Assembly: GCF_000425505.1 (NCBI RefSeq)
Contig: NZ_AUDO01000012.1
Coordinates: forward strand, 62,001-126,000
Direction: 5' to 3'
DNA: 64,000 nucleotides
From: Flavobacterium frigidarium DSM 17623
GTDB lineage: Bacteria; Bacteroidota; Bacteroidia; Flavobacteriales; Flavobacteriaceae
Shown: positions 27,427 to 35,716 of the stretch, one piece after another
Layout: each line of letters begins with the position of its first letter
Numbering within the stretch: the stretch's first letter is position 1
Notes under the pieces: generated by a model
Database searches by the model: none
Told to the model about the DNA's origin: nothing
Seen by the model: only the letters and a program-made list of their open reading frames with translations
Made by a program: the position numbers and the translations under genes

Positions 27427-29913
27427 ATGAAAAAACACATTTATTTATTTCTGCTGTTTGTATTGTCAGCTACTACAACCTTGTTTGCTCAAACAAAGGT
27501 TAGTGGGATTATTGTTGATAAAGACAACCTGCCAATTCCCTACGCAAATGTTGCTTTCAAGGGGTCAAGCGAAGGAATTGTATCTAATGAAGATGGAAAG
27601 TTTTACCTAGAGTCGCCTAAAACATACACGGTTTTGATGGCTTCATCTGTAGGTTTCAATGATCGTGAAATTGATTTGCTACAAGCTGTAAATTACAATT
27701 TGAGAGTACAATTAGGCGAGGTGCAAACCTTAAATGAGGTGGTAGTATTCACTGGAAAGACTTCCAAAAAAAATAATCCAGCGTTAGATATTCTTCGAAA
27801 AATTTGGGAGCGAAAGCGTAAAAATGGGCTGTATCAATTTGATCAGTACCAAATGGAGAAGTATGAAAAAGTCGAATTTGACATGAATACGATTGATAGC
27901 GCCTTTAAAAAGAGCAAAATTTTTAGAGGAATGGAATTCATTTTCGATCATGTAGATACTTCTAATGTAACCGGAAAAACATACTTGCCAATATTTATAA
28001 ATGAAACGCTATCTGAGGTTTATGGTAGTAACAAATTGAATAAGGTCAAAGAAAAAATCAAAGCAAATAAAAATTCTGGATTTAGCGATAACCAGCAAAT
28101 TTTATCCTTTGTAAAAGATTTATATTCAGATTATGATATCTATAATAATCACCTAACTTTCTTTGATAAGAGTTTTACAAGTCCGCTTTCAAAAACAGGA
28201 ATTGATGTATACAACTATGTATTGAGAGACAGTGCATATATAGGTAACAAATGGTGTTATAATATTTTGTTTTATCCAAGAAGGAAAAACGAACTAACAT
28301 TCAAAGGGGATTTTTGGGTGAACGATACGACGTTTGCAATCAAGAAAATTAATATGGCGGTTACTAAAAGTGCTAATATTAACTGGGTAAAAGATATCTA
28401 TATCGAACAAGAATTTGACGTCCAAAATGATTCTGTTTTCTTGCTGACTCGCGATTACATGATGTCTGACTTTGCTCTTAATAAAAAGGATGAGTCAAAA
28501 GGTGTGTATGGAAAACGTACTACATTATATGACAGTCATAAATTTAATATCGAAAAGCCAAACGCCTTTTATAAAGACGAGGTTAATTATATCGATAACG
28601 AAGTGTACAATCGCTCCGATGAATATTGGGAAGAAAACCGATTTGAAAACTTGAATAAAGATGAAAAAGGGGTGTATAAAATGTTGGATACATTGCAAAC
28701 CGTCAAGAAGTTTAAAAACTTGTATAATCTAGTTTCGATATTAGGTAGTGGTTATATTCAAAAAGGGAACTTTGATTACGGACCTATATTCTCCACTTTT
28801 GGTTACAACGAAGTGGAAGGTATTCGTCTTAGAGTAGGAGGTAGAACGTATTTTGGTCCTAACGATGCTTGGCGATTACAAGGATACACTGCCTATGGCT
28901 TTGATGATGATAAGTTTAAATACGGGATCTCAGGTAAGTGGATGGTTGATAAAAGAAAACGTGTAATTATATCTGCGGGGAACCGTCGCGATATTGAGCA
29001 AATTGGCGCTAGTCTAACGACTACAAATGATGTTTTGGGTCGTAGTTTTGCTTCTTCTTCACTGTTTTCTACAGGAAGTAATGGAAAGTTAACCAATATC
29101 AATCTAACGAATGTAGGTATCGAAATCGAACCGGTAAAGAACTTGACTTTTCAAACAGGTTTCTCTTACCGTACCTTAGAAGCCGCTTCTGATAGTTTTA
29201 GTTTGGATTATTTTACTGATGCCGCTAGAACTGTTGTTGAAAGTAGAGTCAAACAATCTGAGGTGAATTTACAAATAGAGTTTACGCCTAATCGCAAAAC
29301 AATCGGGTACGGTGTAGAACGTTCAAACGTCGACAGTCCATTTAGTCGTTTCTATGTCAATTATAGCCACGGTTTTAAAGGCTTGCTAGATAGCGATTTT
29401 CAGTATGATAAAGTACAGTTGTATTATAAGCAACCTATAATTATAGGTCCATTGGGTCGTTCAAACGTTATTGTAGAAGTGGGTAAAACTTTTGGAACTA
29501 TTCCGTTAGGTTTAATGAGTGTGATTCCTGGGAACCAGACTTATTTCACAATTGAAAACACGTTTAGTAACTTGAATTTCTACGAATTTGTTAGTGATCA
29601 ATATGCTACAGTACAGTGGGAACACAACTTTGGTGGAAGGTTATTTTCTAGAATTCCATTCATGCGTAAGTTAAACTGGAGAGAGATAATTGGAGCTAAG
29701 GCGGTTTACGGATCGGTTAGTGATGCAAATCGCGCCATCAATGCTTCAGGATTGACGTACACGGCTCCTGAAAATGGATATTGGGAGTATTCTGCTGGTA
29801 TTGGAAATATCTTTAAAGTATTTCGTTTGGACTTTGGATGGAGAGGGAATTATTTAGATGCTTCAGATGCTCAAAAGTTTACTGTAAAAGGGTCATTCGG
29901 ATTTTATTTCTAG
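27427..29913 (+). CDS. DUF5686 outer-membrane protein with carboxypeptidase-regulatory-like domain
   Basis: An 828-residue secreted protein. A signal peptide (about 1-21, ending LFAQ) is followed by a carboxypeptidase-D regulatory-like Ig domain (about 22-110, VSGIIVDKDNLPIPYANV), then the DUF5686 region, whose second half alternates polar and hydrophobic residues like a beta-barrel and ends FGFYF. The fold resembles SusC/TonB-receptor N-termini, but there is no plug domain and no SusD partner. Function is unknown. A start codon follows the pdhB terminator by 12 bases, so the promoter is probably within or just before the terminator region. Confidence 0.85.
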   Translation: MKKHIYLFLLFVLSATTTLFAQTKVSGIIVDKDNLPIPYANVAFKGSSEGIVSNEDGKFYLESPKTYTVLMASSVGFNDREIDLLQAVNYNLRVQLGEVQTLNEVVVFTGKTSKKNNPALDILRKIWERKRKNGLYQFDQYQMEKYEKVEFDMNTIDSAFKKSKIFRGMEFIFDHVDTSNVTGKTYLPIFINETLSEVYGSNKLNKVKEKIKANKNSGFSDNQQILSFVKDLYSDYDIYNNHLTFFDKSFTSPLSKTGIDVYNYVLRDSAYIGNKWCYNILFYPRRKNELTFKGDFWVNDTTFAIKKINMAVTKSANINWVKDIYIEQEFDVQNDSVFLLTRDYMMSDFALNKKDESKGVYGKRTTLYDSHKFNIEKPNAFYKDEVNYIDNEVYNRSDEYWEENRFENLNKDEKGVYKMLDTLQTVKKFKNLYNLVSILGSGYIQKGNFDYGPIFSTFGYNEVEGIRLRVGGRTYFGPNDAWRLQGYTAYGFDDDKFKYGISGKWMVDKRKRVIISAGNRRDIEQIGASLTTTNDVLGRSFASSSLFSTGSNGKLTNINLTNVGIEIEPVKNLTFQTGFSYRTLEAASDSFSLDYFTDAARTVVESRVKQSEVNLQIEFTPNRKTIGYGVERSNVDSPFSRFYVNYSHGFKGLLDSDFQYDKVQLYYKQPIIIGPLGRSNVIVEVGKTFGTIPLGLMSVIPGNQTYFTIENTFSNLNFYEFVSDQYATVQWEHNFGGRLFSRIPFMRKLNWREIIGAKAVYGSVSDANRAINASGLTYTAPENGYWEYSAGIGNIFKVFRLDFGWRGNYLDASDAQKFTVKGSFGFYF

Positions 29914-30145
29914 GAGCTATTTCCAGCTATCCACTGTATCTTTTTAAAAGGATAATTAACCTCTTAAAAAGGATGCCGTTACTATCTGGGCTACTACATT
30001 TAGTCTTTACAAAAGATCTCGGTGTTTTAAAGGTACAATAGAAGACATAACCAAAAGTAAAAATGCTTGCTGCATTAACAAATTAGTCCTGAATTAAGGT
30101 TTATATGAAGGTATTCAAGTCAGTAGTAAGTAATAGCAGTAATAA
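29914..30145. other. Gene-free stretch before the ppa promoter
   Basis: I see no credible gene, terminator or repeat here. An open frame running out of the end of the DUF5686 gene in another frame looks accidental. Confidence 0.5.
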
Positions 30146-30148
30146 TTG

Positions 30149-30179
30149 TTGTAAGAAATAGGATTTTAAACTACTTTTG
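30149..30179 (+). promoter_or_regulatory. Predicted promoter of ppa
   Basis: TTG (30149-30151) and TACTTTTG (30172-30179) are separated by 20 bases, an exact match to the flavobacterial TTG-N17-23-TAnnTTTG pattern. The start codon is 41 bases downstream. Confidence 0.7.
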
Positions 30180-30220
30180 CAACCGCTATAAAATGAAAAA
30201 TTAGATAATAACATAATATA

Positions 30221-30751
30221 ATGAGTACAGACAAGATAACCACTTTCGATGTTTTAATCGAAATTCCAAGAGGAAGTAGAAATAAATACGAGTACGATTT
30301 TGAAATCAAGAGAATGCGTTTTGATAGAATGCTTTATTCTTCAATGATGTACCCTGCTGATTACGGATTTATTCCTGAAACATTAGCTTTAGACGGAGAT
30401 CCATTAGATGTATTAGTATTGCTTACTGAGCCTACTTTTCCTGGATGCGTTATGGAAGTGAAACCTATTGGAGTTTTCCATATGGCTGACGATAAAGGAC
30501 CAGATGAAAAAGTTATTTGTGTACCAGTTTCAGATCCTATCTGGAATTCATTAAATGATTTGTCTGATGTTAATCCTCATTTAGTTAAAGAAATCGAACA
30601 CTTCTTTCAAGTGTACAAAGATTTAGAAAACAAAACTGTTGAAGTAGGTGGATGGGGCGACGTTAATGAAGCTCATGACATCATTAAAAAATGTACAGAC
30701 CGTTTCAATGAAATTGAAAACAAACCAGCTGGATTATTTAGTATTAAATAA
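30221..30751 (+). CDS. ppa: Inorganic pyrophosphatase, family I
   Basis: Soluble magnesium-dependent enzyme that hydrolyses pyrophosphate and pulls biosynthetic reactions forward. The signature DGDPLDVLVL carries the metal-binding Asp residues, and YPADYGFIPETLALDGD is typical of family I. 176 residues is normal. The gene has its own promoter and terminator. Confidence 0.96.
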   Translation: MSTDKITTFDVLIEIPRGSRNKYEYDFEIKRMRFDRMLYSSMMYPADYGFIPETLALDGDPLDVLVLLTEPTFPGCVMEVKPIGVFHMADDKGPDEKVICVPVSDPIWNSLNDLSDVNPHLVKEIEHFFQVYKDLENKTVEVGGWGDVNEAHDIIKKCTDRFNEIENKPAGLFSIK

Positions 30752-30774
30752 TTGACTGCATACTATATTTAGAA

Positions 30775-30808
30775 AAGCAATACTCTTTTGAGTGTTGCTT
30801 TTTTTTTA
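30775..30808 (+). terminator. Intrinsic terminator of ppa
   Basis: An 11-bp stem AAGCAATACTC/GAGTGTTGCTT (one wobble pair) with a TTTT loop and a run of eight or more T residues. Confidence 0.92.
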
Positions 30809-30916
30809 TGCTAATAGGAAGTTGAATAAGTTTTAGTTTTACGATAATTATAAGTATGTCAAAGATTTTTTAATATACTTTTTGACATTCTTAAGTTTGT
30901 AATATTTATTATAAAA

Positions 30917-30954
30917 AAAGAGGGGTTGCAAATATCTATTTGCAACCCCTCTTT
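30917..30954 (-). terminator. Intrinsic terminator of the deoxynucleoside kinase gene
   Basis: A near-perfect inverted repeat with long arms (30917-30934 and 30937-30954, core GAGGGGTTGCAAAT). The A-run on its left becomes a U-run for the minus-strand transcript. Confidence 0.85.
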
Positions 30955-30974
30955 ATATTGTGTAGTATAATTTA

Positions 30975-31589
30975 CTAAAATAATCCGTTGATTTCAGCGT
31001 CGATTCTATTAAAAATGGTTCCCAAGTCTTCAGGATTATCCACAAAATTGATATTGTCAACATCAATAATCAATAGCTTACCACGATCGTAAGTGTGTAT
31101 CCAAGCTTCATAGCGCTCGTTTAAACGGCTTAAATATTCGATAGAGATAGAATTCTCATACTCTCGCCCTCTTTTGTGTATTTGTCCCACTAGGTTGGGT
31201 ATCGAACTCCTTAAATATATCAATAAGTCAGGTGCTTTAACCGTTGATTCCATTAATTCAAATAAAGAAGAATAGTTTTGATAATCACGATTTGTCATCA
31301 AACCCATCGCATGTAGGTTAGGAGCAAAAATGTGAGCATCTTCATAGATTGTTCTATCTTGAATAATCTTTTTACCACTCTCGCGTATTTGCATCACTTG
31401 ACGAAAACGACTGTTTAAAAAGTAGATTTGTAAGTTGAAAGACCAACGCTCCATTTGGTGGTAAAAATCATCCAAATAAGGGTTGTCAACGACATCTTCA
31501 TAATGTGGTTCCCATTTAAATTGTTTGGCAAGTAAACGCGTTAATGTTGTTTTTCCAGATCCTATATTTCCTGCTACTGCTATGTGCAT
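30975..31589 (-). CDS. Deoxynucleoside kinase
   Basis: Phosphorylates deoxynucleosides in the salvage pathway. The P-loop GNIGSGKTTL is at residues 7-16, the DRTIYEDAHIF (DRS-like) motif near residue 80, and a RGREYE lid region near residue 140. 204 residues fits the deoxyguanosine/deoxyadenosine kinase family. Substrate preference cannot be read from the sequence. Confidence 0.92.
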   Translation of the reverse strand: MHIAVAGNIGSGKTTLTRLLAKQFKWEPHYEDVVDNPYLDDFYHQMERWSFNLQIYFLNSRFRQVMQIRESGKKIIQDRTIYEDAHIFAPNLHAMGLMTNRDYQNYSSLFELMESTVKAPDLLIYLRSSIPNLVGQIHKRGREYENSISIEYLSRLNERYEAWIHTYDRGKLLIIDVDNINFVDNPEDLGTIFNRIDAEINGLF

Positions 31590-31830
31590 TACGGTATTGC
31601 GATTTTATAATTGATATTTCCTTCTGATGTAAAAATAGCTAAAAATTAGTAGTCATTATAGAAAATTTTCAACGTTTTTTAGAATCAAAATTAGGAATTA
31701 ATCTGAATTGATTGCTAGCATAATAGCTTGCATCGAATAAAATGAAGGATAATTGAGCAAGATATAAAGCAATCTGGCAGCAGTTTAATTTGTTGCTATG
31801 TCTGTGCAAAATTGAGAATAGTAATGAATA
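31590..31830. other. Intergenic stretch between the kinase gene and the metK terminator
   Basis: No gene or clear regulatory structure seen. It lies upstream of the kinase start on the minus strand and must hold its promoter, but I found no convincing match. Confidence 0.4.
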
Positions 31831-31861
31831 AAAAAAAACGGCTACCTTGATGATAGCCGAT
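31831..31861 (-). terminator. Intrinsic terminator of metK
   Basis: Stem CGGCTA/TAGCCG (31839-31844 and 31854-31859) with a run of A residues to its left, giving a U-tract on the minus-strand transcript. Confidence 0.8.
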
Positions 31862-31887
31862 TAGTATAATTTATTTTAGATCTAATA

Positions 31888-33138
31888 TTATAATCCAAAA
31901 GCAGTTTTAACTTGATCAACGAAGTCTAATTTTTCCCATGTGAATAATTCTACTTCAACAGTTTTAGTCAATCCACCTGGAGCAGAGAAAGTTTTAGATA
32001 CTGTTTCATTTTTACGTCCCATGTGTCCGTAAGCAGCAGTTTCACTATAGATAGGATTTCTTAATTTTAAACGTTGCTCGATAAAGTAAGGGCGCATATC
32101 AAAAATAGATTCTACTTTTTTAGCAATTTCTCCATCAGTTAAATTCACCTTTGAAGTACCGTAAGTTTCGATAAAAATACCCATTGGTTTTGCAACACCA
32201 ATAGCATAAGAAACTTGAACTAAGATTTCGTCAGCTACACCTGCAGCAACTAAGTTTTTAGCGATATGACGCGTAGCATAAGCGGCACTTCTGTCTACTT
32301 TACTTGGATCTTTACCAGAGAAAGCACCACCACCATGAGCACCTTTACCACCGTAAGTGTCTACGATAATTTTTCTTCCTGTTAAACCAGTATCTCCGTG
32401 TGGTCCTCCAATAACAAATTTCCCTGTTGGGTTAATATGATATTGAATTTTATCATTAAATAAATGTGCGCTCGCTGGATTTTTAGCAATAATTCTCGGA
32501 ATCAAGATTTCGATAATATCCTTTTTAATTTTTGCAAGCATCGTTTGCTCTTCGTCAAAATCATCATGCTGAGTAGAGATAACAATAGCATCAATCCTTG
32601 TAGGTTTGTTGTCGTCGCTGTATTCTAAAGTAACTTGAGATTTTGCATCAGGACGTAAATAAGTGATTTCGCTATTTTCACGTCTTAGCAAAGCTAATTC
32701 CTGTAATAATTTATGAGATAGGTCTAATGCTAAAGGCATGTAGTTTTCAGTCTCATTTGTAGCATAACCAAACATCATTCCTTGGTCACCTGCTCCTTGC
32801 TCTTCTGGGCTAGAACGGTCTACACCTTGATTAATATCTGCTGATTGCTCGTGAATTGCCGAAAGGATGCCACAAGAATCTGCTTCAAACATATAAGCAC
32901 TTTTAGTATAACCAATTTTCTTGATTACATCACGTGCAATTTGTTGAACGTCTAAGTATGTATTTGATTTAACTTCTCCAGCCAATATTACTTGACCTGT
33001 AGTTACTAAAGTTTCACATGCTACTTTTGAATTAGCGTCAAACGCTAAAAAGTTATCAATTAATGCGTCTGATATTTGATCTGCAATTTTGTCTGGATGT
33101 CCCTCACTCACAGATTCTGACGTAAATAAATAAGCCAT
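31888..33138 (-). CDS. metK: S-adenosylmethionine synthetase
   Basis: Makes SAM from methionine and ATP. Motifs are [31 protein letters not shown] and [20 protein letters not shown]. The frame extends 26 codons upstream, but those residues are atypical and the ATG at 33136-33138 gives the family start [17 protein letters not shown], so I place the start there (416 aa). The gene is divergent from metY and has a leader of about 165 bases with a predicted promoter and a possible SAM-II-like structure. It fits the methionine genes that follow. Confidence 0.97.
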   Translation of the reverse strand: MAYLFTSESVSEGHPDKIADQISDALIDNFLAFDANSKVACETLVTTGQVILAGEVKSNTYLDVQQIARDVIKKIGYTKSAYMFEADSCGILSAIHEQSADINQGVDRSSPEEQGAGDQGMMFGYATNETENYMPLALDLSHKLLQELALLRRENSEITYLRPDAKSQVTLEYSDDNKPTRIDAIVISTQHDDFDEEQTMLAKIKKDIIEILIPRIIAKNPASAHLFNDKIQYHINPTGKFVIGGPHGDTGLTGRKIIVDTYGGKGAHGGGAFSGKDPSKVDRSAAYATRHIAKNLVAAGVADEILVQVSYAIGVAKPMGIFIETYGTSKVNLTDGEIAKKVESIFDMRPYFIEQRLKLRNPIYSETAAYGHMGRKNETVSKTFSAPGGLTKTVEVELFTWEKLDFVDQVKTAFGL

Positions 33139-33244
33139 AATAAATAGTATTTTTAAATTAAGCGAGAAAAAGGAATTGCAACAATAAAAGCTAAAGAAGA
33201 GTTTCTGCTTTAGCATTTTTTTTCTACTGAAAAATTTTCAGTAT

Positions 33245-33301
33245 CCATAACGAATTAGTTTCATTATGAAGAGGTTGCAATCAGTTCAAATTTTTCCTCT
33301 T
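33245..33301 (-). promoter_or_regulatory. Possible SAM-II-like riboswitch in the metK leader
   Basis: On the minus strand the stem AAGAGG/CCUCUU (33296-33301 with 33269-33274) encloses a 21-base loop ending in AUUGCAA, followed by AUAAUGAAACUAA. This resembles the SAM-II layout, in which a short stem encloses a loop ending in AUUGCAA and is followed by AUAAAUGUAGCUAA. The loop segment AACUGAUUG can pair with the downstream UAAUUCGUU apart from one mismatch, forming a pseudoknot. It begins only a few bases after the predicted transcription start. The comparison is from memory and needs a covariance search. Confidence 0.38.
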
Positions 33302-33311
33302 TATTAGTGCG

Positions 33312-33340
33312 CAAAGGTATGAAACGATTTTGAATTGCAA
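33312..33340 (-). promoter_or_regulatory. Predicted promoter of metK
   Basis: On the minus strand TTG (33338-33340), 18 bases, then TACCTTTG (33312-33319): an exact flavobacterial promoter match. The predicted transcript has a leader of about 165 bases. Confidence 0.72.
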
Positions 33341-33513
33341 ATTAAACTTAACTATTTTTTAGATTAAAATAAGTGATGTCAAAATGTGACTTACGACTTA
33401 AAATACTAACACATTTATTATGTTTTGTTAATTCTTCAAATATTATTTGGTGGTTTGGGATTTTGTTTGCAAATTTGGATTATAAATAAGAGATAATGTT
33501 AGCTATTAAACAA

Positions 33514-33564
33514 ATGATGTGTATGACGATTAAGGAGAGATCCTGGGAATGCGCTATTGTTTAA
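33514..33564 (+). CDS. Candidate Met/Cys leader peptide upstream of metY
   Basis: A 16-codon frame starting Met-Met-Cys-Met and containing a second Cys at residue 13, ending 26 bases before a strong terminator that itself ends about 30 bases before metY. Met and Cys are precisely the amino acids relevant to the downstream enzyme. The segment CTGGGA (33543-33548) inside the frame can pair with TCCCAG (33597-33602) of the terminator's 5' arm, a possible but short antiterminator. There is no ribosome-binding site, as usual in this phylum; the upstream bases are A-rich. It could be chance, since short frames are common. Confidence 0.45.
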   Translation: MMCMTIKERSWECAIV

Positions 33565-33590
33565 AATCTAATTTCACATACGATTTTTAA

Positions 33591-33621
33591 AAAGCCTCCC
33601 AGACATTGGGAGGCTTTTTTT
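33591..33621 (+). terminator. Terminator hairpin immediately upstream of metY (possible attenuator)
   Basis: An 11-bp perfect stem AAAGCCTCCCA/TGGGAGGCTTT with a 5-base loop and a T-run, ending 29 bases before the metY start codon. No gene precedes it on this strand except the candidate leader peptide, so its role is most simply attenuation of metY. Confidence 0.85.
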
Positions 33622-33650
33622 ATACCTAATAACCAACTAAAAAAAATATT

Positions 33651-34925
33651 ATGAGCACAAACAAATTTGAAACAAATGCATTGCACGCCGGACATGACGT
33701 TACAAAACACGCCGGAACAAGAGCGGTGCCTATTTACCAAACATCATCGTATGTCTTTAATAACTCTGAACATGCAGCAAATTTATTTGCACTGTCAGAG
33801 GCGGGATATATTTACACACGTTTAAATAATCCTACAAATGATATTTTAGAACAACGTCTAGCTGCACTTGAGGGAGGAATTGCGGCTGTGGTAACTGCAT
33901 CTGGAACTGCTGCAATAACGACTGCACTACTAACGATATTAAAAACCGGTGACCACATCGTCGCTTCAAGTAGTTTGTATGGAGGAACTTTCAATTTACT
34001 GCAATCTACATTGCCTAGACTAGGAATCACAACCACATTTGTGGATCCTTCAAATCCTGATAATTTTGCCGATGCAGTGACTGATAATACAAAAGTCATT
34101 TTTATAGAAAGCTTAGGCAACCCTAAATTAGACGTTCTAGATATTGCAGCTATCGCAGTGCACTCAAAAGCAGCTAGGATTCCGCTAATGGTAGATAATA
34201 CAGTTGCTTCTCCTTATTTATTAAATCCTATTGTGCACGGAGCAAATATTGTTATTCACTCGCTTACCAAATACATTTCAGGAAACGGGACTTCACTAGG
34301 AGGCGCGATTATCGATGCGGGGACTTTTGACTGGAGTAGTGGTTGTTTTCCAGAATTTACTACTCCTAATGCGGGTTATCATGGACTCGTTTACCATGAA
34401 GCTTTAGGAGCGGCCGCATTTATAGCAAGAGTACGTATTGAGGGATTGCGAGATTACGGAGCAGCTTTGAGTCCGTTTAATGCTTTCCAAATCATTCAAG
34501 GTTTAGAAACATTGGCCGTTCGCGTTCAAAAGCATAGTGAAAATGGTTTGGCTTTAGCCAAGTGGTTAGAATCTCAAGATCAAGTGGCATGGGTTAATTA
34601 TCCAGGATTAAAATCAAGTAAATATTATGAATTGGCGCAACAGTACTTACCAAAAGGTCAAAACGGATTAGTAACCTTTGGTTTAAAAGGAGGATTTGAA
34701 GCAGCAAAAAAAGTTGCAGACAATACAGTGCTATTTTCACTTTTAGCAAATATAGGAGATACTAAATCTTTAATTATTCATCCTGCAAGTACAACGCATC
34801 AACAATTGTCAGATGAGCAGCAACTAAGTTCAGGAGTTTCAAAAGACTTAATTAGATTATCTGTAGGCTTAGAAAATATTGAGGATTTAAAAGAGGATTT
34901 ATTGCAAGTCTTCAACCAACTGTAG
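33651..34925 (+). CDS. metY: O-acetylhomoserine sulfhydrylase (aminocarboxypropyltransferase)
   Basis: A PLP enzyme that makes homocysteine from O-acetylhomoserine and sulfide. Start region FETNALHAGHD, the YTRLNNPTND substrate loop and the PLP-lysine stretch HSLTKYISGNG are typical of MetY, and 424 residues separates it from the shorter cystathionine gamma-synthase type. Its substrates come from the MetX domain at 35.9 kb and the sulfate-reduction genes at 43-51 kb. It lies directly behind a hairpin that may act as an attenuator. Confidence 0.95.
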   Translation: MSTNKFETNALHAGHDVTKHAGTRAVPIYQTSSYVFNNSEHAANLFALSEAGYIYTRLNNPTNDILEQRLAALEGGIAAVVTASGTAAITTALLTILKTGDHIVASSSLYGGTFNLLQSTLPRLGITTTFVDPSNPDNFADAVTDNTKVIFIESLGNPKLDVLDIAAIAVHSKAARIPLMVDNTVASPYLLNPIVHGANIVIHSLTKYISGNGTSLGGAIIDAGTFDWSSGCFPEFTTPNAGYHGLVYHEALGAAAFIARVRIEGLRDYGAALSPFNAFQIIQGLETLAVRVQKHSENGLALAKWLESQDQVAWVNYPGLKSSKYYELAQQYLPKGQNGLVTFGLKGGFEAAKKVADNTVLFSLLANIGDTKSLIIHPASTTHQQLSDEQQLSSGVSKDLIRLSVGLENIEDLKEDLLQVFNQL

Positions 34926-35145
34926 TCTTATCATGAGTTGATTATGCTTGGTTTTTAAAGAACTGGTATTCATAGGTTAAGTAAATGTTATAGAATTTTA
35001 ATCTCAAGTTATAAAATTATTATATGTAGCTTAAAATCGAGTTAAAATATTGATTATCATTAGGAATACAGGATAAAAATCATCAAATTTGCTTCAAGAT
35101 AATAAAACGATAAATATTAAAGATTTCTAACCGAATATATATAAT
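34926..35145. other. Gene-free stretch between metY and the next leader
   Basis: AT-rich, no gene. No terminator for metY is evident; the first strong hairpin downstream is the one at 35245-35279. A promoter for the leader frame at 35146 should lie here, but I find only weak matches (CAAATTTG at 35084-35091). Confidence 0.4.
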
Positions 35146-35211
35146 ATGAACAGACATTTTTTTAAAAATAATTATTCTTCGATGAACATTTTATTTATAA
35201 AAGTGGGCTGA
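35146..35211 (+). CDS. Candidate 21-residue leader peptide of a transcription attenuator
   Basis: A 21-codon frame beginning Met-Asn-Arg-His-Phe-Phe and ending Asn-Ile-Leu-Phe-Ile-Lys-Val-Gly. Its stop codon lies 2 bases before a 12-base segment (35214-35225) that is repeated exactly as part of the terminator (35257-35268) and can pair with the terminator's 5' arm (35249-35260, 11 of 12 positions). A ribosome finishing the peptide would cover that segment and let the terminator form; a stalled one would leave it free to form the antiterminator. Which amino acid or condition is sensed is unclear: Phe, Asn and Ile are enriched, Thr and Cys are absent. Confidence 0.6.
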   Translation: MNRHFFKNNYSSMNILFIKVG

Positions 35212-35244
35212 TCATATTCCAAAAGTAAGAGTTACTACAACTTG

Positions 35245-35279
35245 AACCCTTTTGGTATATTCCAAAAGGGTTTTTTTTT
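35245..35279 (+). terminator. Terminator hairpin of the 35.1-kb attenuator
   Basis: An 11-bp perfect stem AACCCTTTTGG/CCAAAAGGGTT with a 6-base loop and nine T residues. The same sequence ATATTCCAAAAG occurs just upstream, making a mutually exclusive antiterminator possible. It could also simply end metY transcription. Confidence 0.88.
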
Positions 35280-35340
35280 ATACAAACAAGCAAGAACATT
35301 AATAGCAAAGCAAATACATAACAAATAAAAAAGAAACATT

Positions 35341-35535
35341 ATGAAAGCATTAAACACAGTTACCAAGGCAGTAAATTTTTTGAAAAAATTAAAAACAAGA
35401 AAAAACATAATCAACATTTCAGTCGATGATTTAGTTCACCCAAGATTTGGCTTCAATGATAAAGAAATAGGAAAAGCAGCAAATTCATTGCAGTTTTTGA
35501 TGTATTCTAAGGAAAACGATACTCTTTTTATCTAA
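35341..35535 (+). CDS. Small protein of unknown function
   Basis: Not recognised. 64 residues: a basic, Lys-rich amphipathic N-terminal half (about 1-25) and a mixed C-terminal half. The ATG is preceded by an A-rich stretch typical of flavobacterial starts. It follows the attenuator hairpin by about 60 bases and lies about 180 bases before a SAM-I riboswitch. It could be the real target of the attenuator, a degraded gene fragment, or a chance frame. Confidence 0.45.
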   Translation: MKALNTVTKAVNFLKKLKTRKNIINISVDDLVHPRFGFNDKEIGKAANSLQFLMYSKENDTLFI

Positions 35536-35657
35536 TTGGTAGTGTCGGCTTTTTATAGTGTTTTACACGCAGGTAATTTCTGAATTGTTAGGTTCAGCGA
35601 TGTCTTGCGTTTTTTTGTTACAGATTGTTTCTAGCGTGAAAACTAGGCTAATAATAT

Positions 35658-35688
35658 TTGCTTGTTACATAAATTAATAGTTTATTTG
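35658..35688 (+). promoter_or_regulatory. Possible promoter of the SAM-I/metX-thrA transcript
   Basis: TTG (35658-35660), 20 bases, TTTATTTG (35681-35688), one mismatch from TAnnTTTG, about 30 bases before the riboswitch. Apart from this, 35536-35716 holds nothing I recognise. Confidence 0.45.
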
Positions 35689-35716
35689 CATCATTAAGTT
35701 CACATACGTATTGAAA

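Noticed and set aside
29838-30041. 67-codon frame at the end of the DUF5686 gene
   Set aside because: It starts inside the barrel-coding region in another frame and has no conserved features.
33139-33216. 26-codon N-terminal extension of metK
   Set aside because: The extra residues are Phe/Cys-rich and not part of the family; they lie in the mRNA leader.
33520-33650. SAM-I riboswitch before metY
   Set aside because: None of the S-box core sequences are present; the region has only the short leader frame and terminator.
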